From Piscicola geometra (taxonomy: Eukaryota; Annelida; Clitellata; Hirudinida; Piscicolidae), in NCBI GenBank assembly GCA_943735955.1, contig OX030960.1, positions 7,999,432 through 8,063,431 on the forward strand: a stretch of 64,000 nt of DNA. Direction: 5' to 3'. Made by a program: the position numbers and the translations under genes. Below the pieces are notes generated by a model that saw nothing but the letters and a program-made list of their open reading frames with translations, had not been told where the DNA came from and did no database searches. Of this stretch, positions 45,901-56,814 are shown one piece after another; positions within the stretch are counted from its first letter, which is position 1, and each line of letters starts with the position of its first letter.

Positions 45901-48900
45901 AGACACACACACACACACACACACACAGGCTTGTCTGAGCATCGACAGGCTGGAGTCGGAGAGGCGTACAGAACTCGAGTCTCACAAACGACTGTACGAG
46001 GAGGAGTTGAAGGAGTCAGCTGAACAGCTGCTGAAACAACGACAACAACTGCAAACACAACATTCTACCTTGCAACAACAATATACAACATTGCAACAAC
46101 AATATACAACCTTGCAACAACAACACAAAAGTCTACAACAACAGTTACACCAACAGAAGATAGAACTAGAAGGACAAATACACGATTTAAAGTTGCAACA
46201 ACTACAACAAGTCAAACTGCATCACGAACAAGAACTACAACACAAGTCGCAACTGCAACACGAAGCCAACTCGTTGCAACAACAATCGCTGCAACAACAA
46301 TCGTTGCAACAACAATCGCTGCAACAACAATCGCTGCAACAACTGCAACACTCGATCAACATTTCTTCAGCGCCTTCCATCACAGACGACTACGCGTCCT
46401 TCAACACCACATCCACAACCACGCAACAAGACGTCACCATGTCTTATGAAGAACTGTCGATGGATCTGCAGGTGAGTTTGCCTGCTGATTGTCGATATTT
46501 GTTTGAGTTTTGTGGGATAATTCGAAAGAATTTAAATTTAAAGTGCCCAGGTGGATGAATAATATTTGGAATATCTCTAAAATTTGATCGATCCACCTTC
46601 TTCACCATCGCTATTCTTGTCTCCCCTCTTACAACCACTCCCACCACCACCCCCATCACCACCACCCCCATCACCATTACCCCCATCACCACCACCCCCA
46701 TCACCACCACCCCCATCACCACCACCCCCATCACCACCACTCCCATCACCACCACCCCCACCACCACCACCCCCACCACCACCACTCCCATCACCACCAC
46801 TCCCATCACCACCACCCCCACCACCACCACTACCACCACCTCAGTCAATCCTCAAGAAACTGCATCAGGAGGCTGTTAAGGTCCTCTCCCTGTCTGACTG
46901 CAAGTTTCTTGAGGCGCTGGAAAAGCAAAAGCAAGAGATGGATGAGGTGAGAGAGGAGTGGAGGAGGGAGAGGGAGGAGTGGAGGAGGGAGAGGGAGGAG
47001 TTAGTGGCGCAGTTGAAGATATCCCAGGATAATGAAGAGGAAGAAAGGAAGGTTGGTCTTCCATCAAATTTTAATTTCTTTTACTATTAATTAGTATTCA
47101 TTATTGGTTTTGGTTGATCAATTAATTAATTGATTAAAGTTAAATTAAATTTTTTCATTAAAGTTAAACACCCTTTAAAACTCCTTGAATAGAAGGGCCA
47201 AAAGGAGATGGAGGTGACTAGGAAGCGGTGCATGGAGGTGGAGGGACAGTACATGCAGTTGAAGAGGCTGGTCGAGAAGAAGGAACGAGATTCACAACAA
47301 GATGGCGGTGGTGGAAGGGGGAGAGATAGTGTAGAAGGAAAGGGGAGAGATGGTGAGGAGATGAAGAGAGTGTTGCTTGCACTGGAACAGGAGAGAAGGA
47401 CTAACAACGAGCTGTACAGGTGAGTGTGGTGGTGGCAGTTTGTTAACGATGGGTCTACATGAGAACTTGATAACTAACTTCTGCTACTTGTTCTGGCGTA
47501 TAAGAAGTATTTCATTGCAACATGTCATTCGCTGGTCAGGCTGTCATTAATATAGAAGGTGAAAAAAGTTTAGTCAATTATCCCTTCATGATGTTCAACC
47601 GCCAACCAGCACAAACAATCAGCACACAACCTGCCATCCCCTCCAGCCTTCTCAGTCGAGAGAAGCAACTGAAGGCAGAGAGTCTACAAAGACAGGAAGA
47701 CTTGCAGAACCTCGTCTCAAACCTCCAGGCCTCCATTGACCTGGAGAGAGCAGCTAAAGGGGGAGAGAAGGAAGAGGCAGATGGAGGCGAGATGCTGAGA
47801 GGTGGAGAGGGGAGTGAGGAGATGAAGAGGCTGAGGAAAGATGTGGAGAAGCTGCAGAAGGTGCTGAGGAAGACGGAGGTGCGGGTTGTGTTTGCTTTTT
47901 TGCGCATATCCTCCCACTCCAAAACCACCAACATCATTATTATCATAATTTCTCTTCCACCACCATCAATCCATCATCATCATCACCACCATCATCCTTC
48001 CACCACCATCAATCCATCATCATTCCACCACCATCAACATCATCACCATCATCGAGGGGGTGTAAATAAGGTCTTGGATGGGTTCTGTTTCCGCGGCACT
48101 CAAAAGAATATTCTCCACTAGCAATAATACCTTCCACGCCCAGTCTCAACGGGCCGCCAGCGAGTCGCAGCTGCTGATGCAGGCTCAGGAGTTGCTGAGC
48201 ACCAACCAGCAACGGGACTTCCTCCAGAAGCAGCTGTCCGAGATCAAAAAGAAGTTGAATAATATCGAAATGCAGTTGGCTTCTGAAGAGAGAAGGGTTG
48301 GTGAAGATTGAGGGCGTGGTGGTTAGGGTTAGAGCTTTTTGGTTAGGGCCAGGTTTAGAGTTAGGGTTAGGGTTAAGGTTGTTTCAGTGGTGGGTAGGTG
48401 GGTGACTGTGCGACGGGTCAGTCAAAATATATATAAAGAACTAAATTTAATATTAACTATTAATATTTCACTTATTTAAAATGCACAAGCAAGTACAACA
48501 TTACAACACCAGCAACATTTACAACCCAGGTACAGGCATCCAACGACTCCTACTACAACGACATCGTCATCAAAAGCACCGATCTGCTCCTACAGAAACT
48601 GCAACTCCTCTCCATCATCTCTCTCGACTACATGTCAGCTGCTACTTCATTATTTTAATATTTTTATTATTTATATGGGAAAATTGGTATAAACAATTTG
48701 ACTTTCGTCTATTTAATTGTGAATTTAACATTTTACTTTTTTTATATTTAATTGATGAATATACACAAATACAAATTCATCGATTAATATAATATGCATA
48801 ATCTCCATCCGAACACTTCCTACCACCACCGCTGCGACAGCAAAAGCCAGCAGCAGCAGCAGCAGCCGCAAGGCATCAACAAGCTCTCCACGTGCGACAC

Positions 48901-50487
48901 CATCATGCCAGACCTCATCAGCGACATCATCGCCGACGTCAGACGCATGCAGGCGTTCAATGAAGCTACCACCACCGCTGCCAGTGGAAGACCCCCCAAG
49001 AATCGCGCGGCAACAGACCGTCACTACACCCATTCAGCATCAGCGGCTCTCTCACAAACGGATCTGATGGGTGAAAGAGCGCTCCTCGACGATCGCATCC
49101 TGATGCACAACTCACAACTGACCGAGCGAGTAAGGATGATGTCCGATGAAATAGATGGCTTGAGACAGGCGCTGGCGGGCAAAGAGGCTGTCAGATGGGA
49201 GGTTCGCTTGAGGACTGATCGACAAGTCTTCCAAACTCTCGGCGATCCTGTCGTCGCTGACAAGGAAAAGGTGGGTGTGTTTGGTGCCTCTGAGTGGAGT
49301 TTTTATTGATATTTTTTCAAATTATTCTTACTTAATTTTTTTTGAGTTTTTTATGATGAAATTTTAAAAACGGTTATTTGGAAATTAACTTATGACGTTT
49401 GTATAAAAATTCTACTTTTTCTCTTCTTTGAAGAGCATGTATTTAAGGGAAACCCTCAAAGAGGTATTCAAAACACTTTTTCAACTTTTAATCTTCACGC
49501 TTCCAAGCCTTTAGTTTCCCGTTGAACCTCCATTAAAACCTTCCAGCATTTTCTGAGCACTGTATCTCATTCCGAGATTTCATTATTTTAGTTTGATTCT
49601 CTCATTTTCTTTTTAAACTTTCAGCTTCCATAAAGCAAATTATTTAATAAAAATAAAAATAGCTATTTAGGATATTTTGAACCTTTCAATCAATTTTTGC
49701 TTTCTTGTCTTTCTGTAGATCCGATTAAAATATTCATACTGTAATTCGATTTACTCTAGATCAGCTGCTCGTTGTACATTAGTGTGCACTGTTTCGTAGT
49801 TTTGAATTCATTAAATTTGAATGGATACAGCAGTTCATGCATTCATTCATGCATTCTTTCATGCATTCATTCACACAATTCCACTAAGCAATCGCTTCAC
49901 GCATGAGCACGTCACCAAGCATTCAGCATCCATCCTCACCAAGCATTCACCATCCACCCTCACCACCACCAACGCAGGTCCAAAGGCTATACGGCAAGTA
50001 CTTGAGGGCAGAATCATTCCGCAAATCGCTGGTCTACCAGAAGAAATACCTTCTCTTCCTGCTGGGCGACTTCAAGCAGTCAGAGCAAGCCACACTCGCA
50101 GCCATCGCTCGACTCACGGCGACCGCCAGGGCCGGCTGTTGCTCTGCCAGCTGCTACGGCAACCTGCCGTCGTCGTCAGCTCACCGTTGCGTTCTTGGCG
50201 ATGACGAAGACGAGAGTGGTGGCGATGAGGATGATGTTATTCGGACGCTCAACTCTTCGTGTCCTTCGCTGCAGCAACAACAACGGCAAAAACAACACCC
50301 CGCAACTGCAACTCTCCGCAACTACTACTCGCACCACCACCAACGACAACAACACAACACTCAGCAACACAACACTCAGCAACAACTAAATGCCTTTTAT
50401 AGCAAGAAGAAGTCGCCGTTGTCGCGATTCAGAACTGCTGTGAGAGCTGTCATTGCTGTCTCGAGGTACTACTACTTCTACTACTAT

Positions 50488-50536
<49 letters not shown>

Positions 50537-50537
50537 G

Positions 50538-50585
<48 letters not shown>

Positions 50586-50598
50586 CTAATATTACTAT

Positions 50599-50687
<89 letters not shown>

Positions 50688-50739
50688 ATATTACTATTAC
50701 TACTACTACTACTACTACTAATATTACTATTACTACTAG

Positions 50740-50800
<61 letters not shown>

Positions 50801-51173
50801 GCTACTACTACTACTACTACTACTACTACTATTACTACTACTACTACTACTATTACTACTACTACTACTACTTTTACTACTACTACTACTAATACTACTA
50901 ATACTTCTTCTAGTACTACTAGCATCACCACATCACTTCGACCGAACCACCACGACAGACTGAAGTTCCTGGTGAGGAAATGGCACAAGGCGACCAAATT
51001 CAACCCCTCTGGCGCGCCCACCCATGGTCTCTATACATTTTTGTACTTCCTATTTGTACTTTGGCTATATAGTGTGTATCATATAGTAAATATATTATAG
51101 AACATGCAATTATTTATACTCCTAGTATTTTTATTAGTATTATTAATTTTAGCAGTATTATTATTATTATTAT

Positions 51174-51204
<31 letters not shown>

Positions 51205-51205
51205 T

Positions 51206-51238
<33 letters not shown>

Positions 51239-52385
51239 ATAATAGTAGCAGTAGTAATAGTACTCTACATCACCATGACAACATTTCTCCATAGCTTCTT
51301 CTGCACGAAGACGCATCGATGTAGGCGGTGGTGATGATGATATCCCTCCGAGAAGCAATCCTTTTCCGCTTCCGCGTACCAAAGACAGTAAATCAGGCTC
51401 GAAAATTCGTGTTGCCACTAGTCTCACGTCGGTGAGGCCAAACGGCAACACGAACGCCATTCACGACACCGTTAGCTTGGAGAGTTTTAGTGCTGAAAAC
51501 TACCACAACAACAACACTAAAAGGAACAATCCACTCAACTACAACAACCAACAACAACAACAAAAATTGAGCGGAGGCCAACAAAGACAATCAAAATCTA
51601 TGCCTCAACAACAACAACGCCAGTTACCATCATCACTTGCACAACAACAACAACCATCTATTTCTCAACACTTATTCCAGCTGGATTATCTTTCACCACA
51701 ACAACGTGTTTCACCACAACAACAACAACAACAACAACAACAAACGCAGCAACAAAATACAAAGAATATTAAATCAACACCTCCCACTAAGGAAGTTTTG
51801 ACGTCCATGAATAGGTTTTGTCATTTTTTATTTTTACCTTTCCTTGCCAACTTTCTTCATAATTACTTATAAATCCTATAAAAGTGTTTTCAAATTAAAT
51901 AGTTCAAATTCTATTTCTTAATTCCTTTATTACTCAGAATCACATCAAACCTCGGTAGCTCTTCACAGTACAACAACAACGCGATCAACAACAACGAAAA
52001 TAACAAATACGACAACTATAACAACAACGACAACAACTTCCACGACAGCCTTTTACCGGCAAAGTCCTACCACCAACGCTCCATCCAGTTGCTCAAGCAA
52101 CAACAAGACAACAACTACACAGCAATCAGACCTCTCGACCCTTCAGATGTTGACTTCAACTTCAACAAATACACCCAACAAGGTCTCAATCACTTCAGCA
52201 ACAACTACACAGGTGTTTCTAACTTCAACAGCACTCTTGTAACCAACAGCAACAACACTGCAACCAGCAACAACACTGCAACCAGCAACAACAACAACAC
52301 TGCAACCAGCAACAACTCCTCCTTCGAAGACTATTTATATCGCCTCGACAACCTCAACACTCGTCTCAAACAACCACCTAAGTGA
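32162..52385 (+). CDS. AKAP9/PCNT: Gene B: PACT-domain centrosomal scaffold (pericentrin/AKAP9 C-terminal part)
   Basis: PACT targets pericentrin and AKAP9 to centrioles and binds calmodulin. The 32 exons are 32162-32746, 33022-33084, 34859-34961, 35270-36999, 37108-37499, 37629-38209, 38434-38676, 38861-39169, 39400-39612, 40160-40392, 40661-40780, 41036-41137, 41419-41502, 41763-42065, 42390-42572, 42942-43115, 43412-43597, 43748-44017, 44267-44422, 44839-45000, 45078-45587, 45929-46471, 46845-47051, 47193-47419, 47647-47878, 48144-48296, 48530-48633, 48841-49270, 49978-50465, 50959-51026, 51295-51814, 51938-52385. All phases agree; 10,122 nt, 3,373 residues. Most exons are coiled coil. Exon 4 is highly acidic, and exons 8, 22, 29 and 31 are Gln-rich. 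PACT is in exons 29-30. The end, [15 protein letters not shown], matches the last helix of pericentrin. Start: ATG in AAGATGG with an in-frame TAA 15 bp upstream. AAG just before ATG could also be an acceptor. Confidence 0.85.
34756..35232. repeat. Complementary CAT/CAC and GATG/GGT arrays flanking gene B exon 3
   Basis: 34756-34852 is CATCACCAC-type; 34966-35232 is GATGATGCTGGTG- and GGT-type. The two arrays are reverse complements in composition and bracket the 103-nt exon at 34859-34961. Confidence 0.88.
34859..34961 (+). CDS. AKAP9/PCNT: Gene B exon 3
   Basis: 103 nt coding [20 protein letters not shown] and [10 protein letters not shown], typical coiled coil. It is flanked upstream by CAT/CAC repeats and downstream by their complement, GATG/GGT repeats, so the exon sits in the loop of a possible long RNA hairpin. 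Confidence 0.85.
35270..36999 (+). CDS. AKAP9/PCNT: Gene B exon 4: acidic low-complexity exon
   Basis: 1,730 nt. It begins [20 protein letters not shown] and contains [12 protein letters not shown] (an LC8-type motif) and a coiled coil ([20 protein letters not shown]). About 300 residues follow that are dominated by (GAT)n Asp runs with conserved-looking islands: [46 protein letters not shown] and [13 protein letters not shown]. The end is [11 protein letters not shown]. The islands show that the frame is real. Confidence 0.88.
35797..36780 (+). repeat. Exonic (GAT)n clusters coding poly-Asp
   Basis: About a dozen separate GAT runs, each 5-10 codons, within gene B exon 4. All remain in the Asp frame. 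Confidence 0.93.
37108..38676 (+). CDS. AKAP9/PCNT: Gene B exons 5-7 (Gln, Asp, Asn and Gly-rich)
   Basis: Exon 5 (37108-37499) codes a Gln-rich coil built from the unit LQSQHQQ and then Asp/Gly repeats. Exon 6 (37629-38209) codes [20 protein letters not shown], Gly/Asp repeats, [10 protein letters not shown] and a poly-Asn run. Exon 7 (38434-38676) codes [20 protein letters not shown] and an acidic tail. Junction phases are 2, 1 and 1, all consistent. Confidence 0.8.
38861..40780 (+). CDS. AKAP9/PCNT: Gene B exons 8-11 (coiled coil)
   Basis: Exon 8 (38861-39169): [20 protein letters not shown], a Gln/Leu/Pro run, [20 protein letters not shown]. Exon 9 (39400-39612): [20 protein letters not shown]. 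Exon 10 (40160-40392): [20 protein letters not shown]. Exon 11 (40661-40780): [20 protein letters not shown]. Exons 8, 10 and 11 have no in-frame ATG near their start and are recognised by splice sites and phase. Confidence 0.85.
40430..40655. repeat. CCACCTCCACT minisatellite in intron
   Basis: About 220 bp of CCACCTCCACTCCACCTCC-type units fill the intron between gene B exons 10 and 11, leading to the acceptor tctaactcag. Confidence 0.9.
41036..45587 (+). CDS. AKAP9/PCNT: Gene B exons 12-21 (coiled coil, all phase 0)
   Basis: Ten exons (41036-41137, 41419-41502, 41763-42065, 42390-42572, 42942-43115, 43412-43597, 43748-44017, 44267-44422, 44839-45000, 45078-45587), each a whole number of codons. 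They code heptad coils such as [57 protein letters not shown] and [20 protein letters not shown]. Exon 18 is a non-coil linker with Gly, Ser and His. Uniform phase 0 means any of these could be skipped without a frameshift. Confidence 0.88.
41503..41610. repeat. (GT)n starting at a splice donor
   Basis: GT repeat with TTTG and ATG breaks, beginning directly after gene B exon 13. Confidence 0.92.
43116..43241. repeat. Poly-G and (GT)n at a splice donor
   Basis: GTATGT, a 14-base G run, then about 90 bp of GT, directly after gene B exon 16. Confidence 0.92.
44500..44695. repeat. TGTGTGTTGTAGTTGTTGTG minisatellite
   Basis: About six units of 31-32 bp, alternating TGTGCTGTAGTTGC and TGTGTTGTAGTTGT, in the intron after gene B exon 19. 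Confidence 0.9.
45824..45926. repeat. (CA)n leading into a splice acceptor
   Basis: CA repeat with a few CCA and AAA breaks, ending in the AG that precedes gene B exon 22. Confidence 0.93.
45929..46471 (+). CDS. AKAP9/PCNT: Gene B exon 22 (Gln-rich coil)
   Basis: 181 codons. [20 protein letters not shown] is followed by short tandem units (TTLQQQY, then QQSLQQ four or five times) coded by CAA/TTG repeats. The end is a Ser/Thr-rich patch, [13 protein letters not shown]. The acceptor AG is the end of a (CA)n tract. Confidence 0.88.
46625..46840. repeat. CACCACCCCCAT minisatellite in intron
   Basis: About 18 copies of a 12-bp unit, CCCCCATCACCA with variants, just before gene B exon 23. It supplies the C-rich tract of the acceptor. 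Confidence 0.92.
46845..49270 (+). CDS. AKAP9/PCNT: Gene B exons 23-28
   Basis: Exons 46845-47051, 47193-47419, 47647-47878, 48144-48296, 48530-48633 and 48841-49270. Notable segments: [20 protein letters not shown]; a duplicated EEWRRER unit; [40 protein letters not shown]; and [20 protein letters not shown] just before the PACT exon. Phases 0, 2, 0, 0, 2, 0 are consistent throughout. Confidence 0.85.
49978..50465 (+). CDS. AKAP9/PCNT: Gene B exon 29: PACT domain, main part
   Basis: It reads [20 protein letters not shown], then [26 protein letters not shown] and, after an insertion, [18 protein letters not shown]. Human PACT reads [21 protein letters not shown] and later FRTAVRVVIAI, so identity is unmistakable. 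Between AAIARL and SRFRTAV lie about 100 extra residues (acidic, Gln/His-rich) where human pericentrin has about 20. Phase 2 at the donor gtacta. Confidence 0.97.
50466..50925. repeat. (TAC)n intron inside the PACT domain
   Basis: About 460 bp of TAC with sparse variants. It starts at the donor gtactactact of exon 29 and fills nearly the whole intron. Confidence 0.95.
50959..51026 (+). CDS. AKAP9/PCNT: Gene B exon 30: PACT domain end
   Basis: 68 nt. With the two bases of exon 29 it reads [19 protein letters not shown], the counterpart of RLRFLVKKWQ in PACT. The intron between exons 29 and 30 is essentially a 460-bp (TAC)n repeat. Confidence 0.95.
51165..51262. repeat. (TAG)n repeat in intron
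   Basis: TAG/TAT repeat in the intron between gene B exons 30 and 31, the reverse-strand type of the TAC array 250 bp upstream. Confidence 0.93.
51295..52385 (+). CDS. AKAP9/PCNT: Gene B exons 31-32: C-terminal tail
   Basis: Exon 31 (51295-51814) starts [20 protein letters not shown] and becomes Gln-rich. Exon 32 (51938-52385) is Asn-rich and ends [20 protein letters not shown] before TGA. The last helix matches the terminal LTEYIHHLEVIQQRL-type motif of pericentrin, which supports 52385 as the true end. Confidence 0.85.
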
Positions 52386-52844
52386 TCCACATCATCTGAC
52401 ATCCCATTATATATCATCCTAAATATCCATAAGGTATCTTTGACATCCCATCTCATTACCCTAGATATGCATATGGCATCCCATTATATGACCATATTAG
52501 TCCTCTTACTTCCGCCTGCTGCACAGCTGATAAATTGTTCTATTTCCTGGTCTTTCCATCTTCAGCATTCTCTTCCCGATACGATGGTCATTTAAAATCT
52601 ACATTGCAAAGTCCTCTTCAGTGGTGTGTCATAGTGATGTGCAGTTAATCTTCTCTTCTTCCAATTTTCTATTTCTAACTCTTCCACCTCTTTCTAGTTC
52701 TTCCACCCATTTTAATCATCCACGTATAATGCTGATGGTGCCGAAATGGATAGAGAAGTTACCTTGCAGCCAATTAAAAAGAACCTGTACAACAAACAGC
52801 CTTATTCCTACTTTCCTATTTTGCCTTACTACTACTACTACTAT

Positions 52845-52928
<84 letters not shown>

Positions 52929-52929
52929 G

Positions 52930-52987
<58 letters not shown>

Positions 52988-54330
52988 AAGCCACCAATAG
53001 CGTATTCAATGTGTTCTCCCATCTAGCACTTCTTGCCCTCTCAAGCCAATACAACGTCTTCATCATTATCATCATCATCATTATCATCATCAGAACTCCA
53101 ACGTCCTATAAATACAGGTGTCGTTTAGTTACATGCATTCATCTCTCCATTACAAACTTCATTTTCGCATGATTACCATCACTCCAATGTGACATTGTTT
53201 CTAATGCATTGTATTCGTCAGCTGTATCAGATTAGATTCGTATACATGCCATGACGTGTTTTGTATATATATATACAATATATATTCAATTTATGTGTAC
53301 AATTATATATATAATATACATAAATAAATAAATAAATATATAAAAAATATGTTTATTGCATAATTTAGGTGTTCTTTAAAGTTACATAGCTCATGTTTTA
53401 ATGTATTTACACATCCATTGACAAGCTTATGAATGAGCCTGTGCACACTCCAGTAGTTTTTTTTATCTCAAAACTCTGTTTAATAAATGCTGAATATTTT
53501 TTAAAATATGATTTATTTATTTACTGTTTTATATATAATAATAATATTCTCTATTATTAATGAGATTAAACAATAGAAAATGAATAATCAATGAGTTAAT
53601 TAACTTAGTACAATCATAAAGATGGTTTTCATATTTTTTGAGTGAGAAGTATTAAATACAAATATGCATATTTCTTGTATTTTCAGGATTTACTCGTTGG
53701 TATTATCTTCATACCCGCCGCCATTGAAACTCTTGTATTGCATCAATTTTCATTTAAGTTGATTCTCAAGTTTTGATTAGAAAATTATTTTTTCCACTTT
53801 TTTATTTAGTCTTTTTTATTATAGGCACGATTTAAATTTGTGCTTCAATTAGAATAAATTTTGTTTAAAAGTTTATTTATTTATTTTGTATTAAAATATT
53901 AATCGGGTGCAGTTTTGCTTGTGAAGCTATTTAAAATAAGTAAATACTCAAATTTTATTCACAAAAATAAGTGGTCAATCTGGTCATATTCTTTTATAAT
54001 AATACTCGTCTTTATTATTTTCAAAATATTATGATTAGCTCAAAACACCTGAATAAATAAATTTGAATAAATGAAGATATATGCAAATATAATATAAAAT
54101 AAAAAATTAAATATAAAATTAACGGTCGGATACCCGCATTTTTTTACTCAATTGAAACTAATAAAAATACATTAAGTTAATACAAAATTTTAAACCTTAC
54201 ATTATATCTTGTTTAAACGGACCTTAAAAGAAATTGCATGCTTTTAAAATGTCCCTCAACCCTTTTCCGGCTAACAGGGGTAAAAAGTCAAAAGTAGAAT
54301 ATGAATGACAAGAAAACGACGTTTGAACCG
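52386..54330. other. 3' flank of gene B
   Basis: Apart from the TAC array there is AT-rich DNA with no coding signal. AATAAA-like poly(A) candidates occur at about 53320-53340 and 53475. The nearest is 940 bp from the stop, so the 3' UTR is long or a variant signal is used. Confidence 0.5.
52824..52988. repeat. (TAC)n repeat downstream of gene B
   Basis: About 55 TAC units with two interruptions, 440 bp after the gene B stop. It may lie in the 3' UTR or beyond it. Confidence 0.95.
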
Positions 54331-54369
54331 CTTCGTACCACATCATTAAAGACTAAATTATTTTTTTGT

Positions 54370-55365
54370 GTGAATTGAATCCATTTGAGCTTTGGAAACT
54401 ATTTTTGATGCAACAACGATCGAAATTATTTTGAATCAATCATTAATGTAATCGAATCGGGAGAAGAAAGATCCACATTTTAATGTTTCAATTGGGAAAT
54501 GATGAGATTCTTAGGCATACTTCTCATATCAGGATATCATTCTGCTCTTGAAATTGAAAATTACTGAGAATAACACACGTTTACTGGAAAAGAGGCAACA
54601 GAAACTATAGATATACTAGGTTCAACATTTGTCAAAAACGTGTGTTGAAAAAATTCACAGTTATGTAACCATCCATTTTTCACAAGTCTAAACTTGATTT
54701 CTGATTTTAAAAATGAAGGGTTAAAAGCTACGGGAACCATGAGAGAAAATCGTATTTTTGGAGCAAATACAAATCTTATTGATTGTAAAACTTTAAGAAA
54801 ATCAAGACGAAGTACAAATAGGCTTTTATTTGGAAGAAGAATGATAATTCCATGGTCATTTAGCAAGCAATCCTTTCACACATGAACACATTTATCAGAC
54901 AAACAGAAGGATAAAAGGTCAAAATGATAAAATACCGATAACTCAACCTCATGCCATTAGATTATACAATAAATCTATTGATGAGGTTGATTTAATGGGT
55001 AGGCTGCAGGCTCTTATCGACCTTTGAACCGAGGAGAAAAGGATGGTGTGTCATTATTTATAAACTCATTGAATGTCAGTGTTGTGGCACAATGCAAAGC
55101 TCATTGTAATGTATAAAAATAAAAATTATGCCATTTGACTTTTAGAAGAGCCGTAATACTGTCACTATTAAAATTTGATGAAAGCGATAAAGTCGAAAAA
55201 CGAGTTTGTGGAGAAGTAACAGCTGATCTACCAAAGTCGATAAGATTTGATGGGGTGTCATCAAAAAGTCTTCTGCAGTCAAGGACGATGTAAAATATGT
55301 AAACAATTCTAGACATCAATGCTCTAAATGTAAAATTAAACCTCATTGCGATGAAAAAAATAATG
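54370..55365 (+). pseudogene. Decayed piggyBac-family transposase
   Basis: Fragments in the right order across several frames with many stops. An N-terminal helix reads TPFELWKLFFDATTIEIIL (54370-54440), then MRFLGILLISGYHSAL (54500-54548). Next come LKATGTMRENRIFGANTN (54712-54775), ITQPHAIRLYNKSIDEVDL and MG (54937-55000), RPLNRGEKDGVSLFINSL (55015-55075), LPKSIRFDGVSSK (55228-55270) and the Cys-rich end GRCKIC, then CSKCKIKPHC (55280-55350). GT-x-R-x-N-R, the YN-x-x-x-x-x-VD-x-x block, RFDG and the C-terminal Cys cluster are hallmarks of piggyBac/PGBD transposases. No intact frame remains and terminal repeats were not located. Confidence 0.8.
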
Positions 55366-55384
55366 TTTGAAAATGTATCCTGAA

Positions 55385-56814
55385 ACAGTTTATATTTTTT
55401 GATACTATACTTATCTATTTGTTTAAGGCTCCTTTTAACGGTTAACCAATATTATTAGTTTTTCGTGAAAAACTATAGATACAAATGTTCTTAGTTTAAT
55501 ATTAAACTTCATTGAGATAAGAGAATACAATTTTTTGACATTTATCGCAAAACAATTAAACTTTGGTATAAAAATGTAAATATTTTATATATTTACTCAT
55601 TTAAATTCCCGCAAGGGAACATTGTCATTGGTTAGCAAAAACATTATGATTTTAAAACTTTATTTTATTTATTGGCAGAATTAATTGGAAATAAGAGATA
55701 ATTATACCTTTGAAATTTTTTGACGAAAAAATGTGTAAAAAAATACTTACTGAAAATTTTTAATTACCCGGTTAATACACGGAACCTAAGTTTTGGCCCG
55801 TTACCATCTCTAATTAAACGAATCCGATTTTTACTTTTTTACTTTTTCTATTATGATCTACACTGAGATGAAGTAAGCAGTTAAAATACAATTTCAAATC
55901 AAATAAATTAAATCATATTTACAAACTTTAAATGTTGTTTTCTGATATTATATGGTGCGCAAAGCTAATTCATGCTTTAATCAATGTGAACATCTGTTTA
56001 CAAAGATTGTATCGGTGATGAGGAATGTGGTGATGATGATGATAACCAGTCTTCACTGTAAAGATCCTATCAAGTAAAAAGGCTAGTAAGCCCGATCAAA
56101 CAACGACCCTGATTATGATGTTCCCATTATACTAATCCCTTATGCTGAGGCTTTTAACTTCTTTTTCGGAAACCTATGGATAATTTAAAATAGAAATTGT
56201 TTCGTTGAAAAAGCACTCAATTGACTTTTGAAAGTTGTATTTGAATTAAAATTAGTTTTGAGTCACAATAATAATAATAAATAATTTGTTCGTTTAACTA
56301 AGTTATCCCTTGAATAATTTAAAGTGTTAATAAGTTATTTAAAACTAATCCTATCAAATTTTAAGAAAAAAAAATTGAAAATTAAATTATTTTAAGTTTT
56401 ACATTTTCGAGTTTTGACGCATCCAAGCGTTTGGCTGCTCAAATGACATCACAGGCAGGTAATGAAGTGAACTTTTATACATCAAAAAACTCTAAATTAC
56501 TTTTGAAATGGGTTTTTAATATAATAAAAATGTGGTTTCCAATATCAATGAAACGTTTTTTGCAAAAATGGTTGTAGAATGACGGAAATAATGGACTTTG
56601 TTTCTTTTTACAACTAAAAATTTAAAAAAGTTGTTGTTTAAAAATTAAAGTTTAGATGGAACGTGTGCTTAATTCACTTTCAGCTGGAGAAAAACTGAAT
56701 TTTTCTAAGTACGCAGAAGTTTATGGCTGCTAACCATAACTTAAATGCTGGCGAGACCATTGTTTTTGGCTCCAAGGTCTCCGATCATTATGCAGCATTC
56801 ATTGGTCAGAAAGG
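55385..56814. other. AT-rich intergenic DNA
   Basis: No gene recognised between the two transposon relics. Possible further decayed element sequence at 56690-56814 directly precedes the LINE tail. Confidence 0.45.

Noticed and set aside
50466..50958. Tyr-rich or Thr-rich coding extension of the PACT exon through the TAC repeat
   Set aside because: The conserved PACT sequence resumes precisely at 50959 in matching phase after an acceptor, so the repeat is intronic.
54561..54885. Intact small gene on either strand at 54.6-54.9 kb
   Set aside because: The plus-strand frame is a fragment of the piggyBac relic and the minus-strand frame is its antisense shadow.
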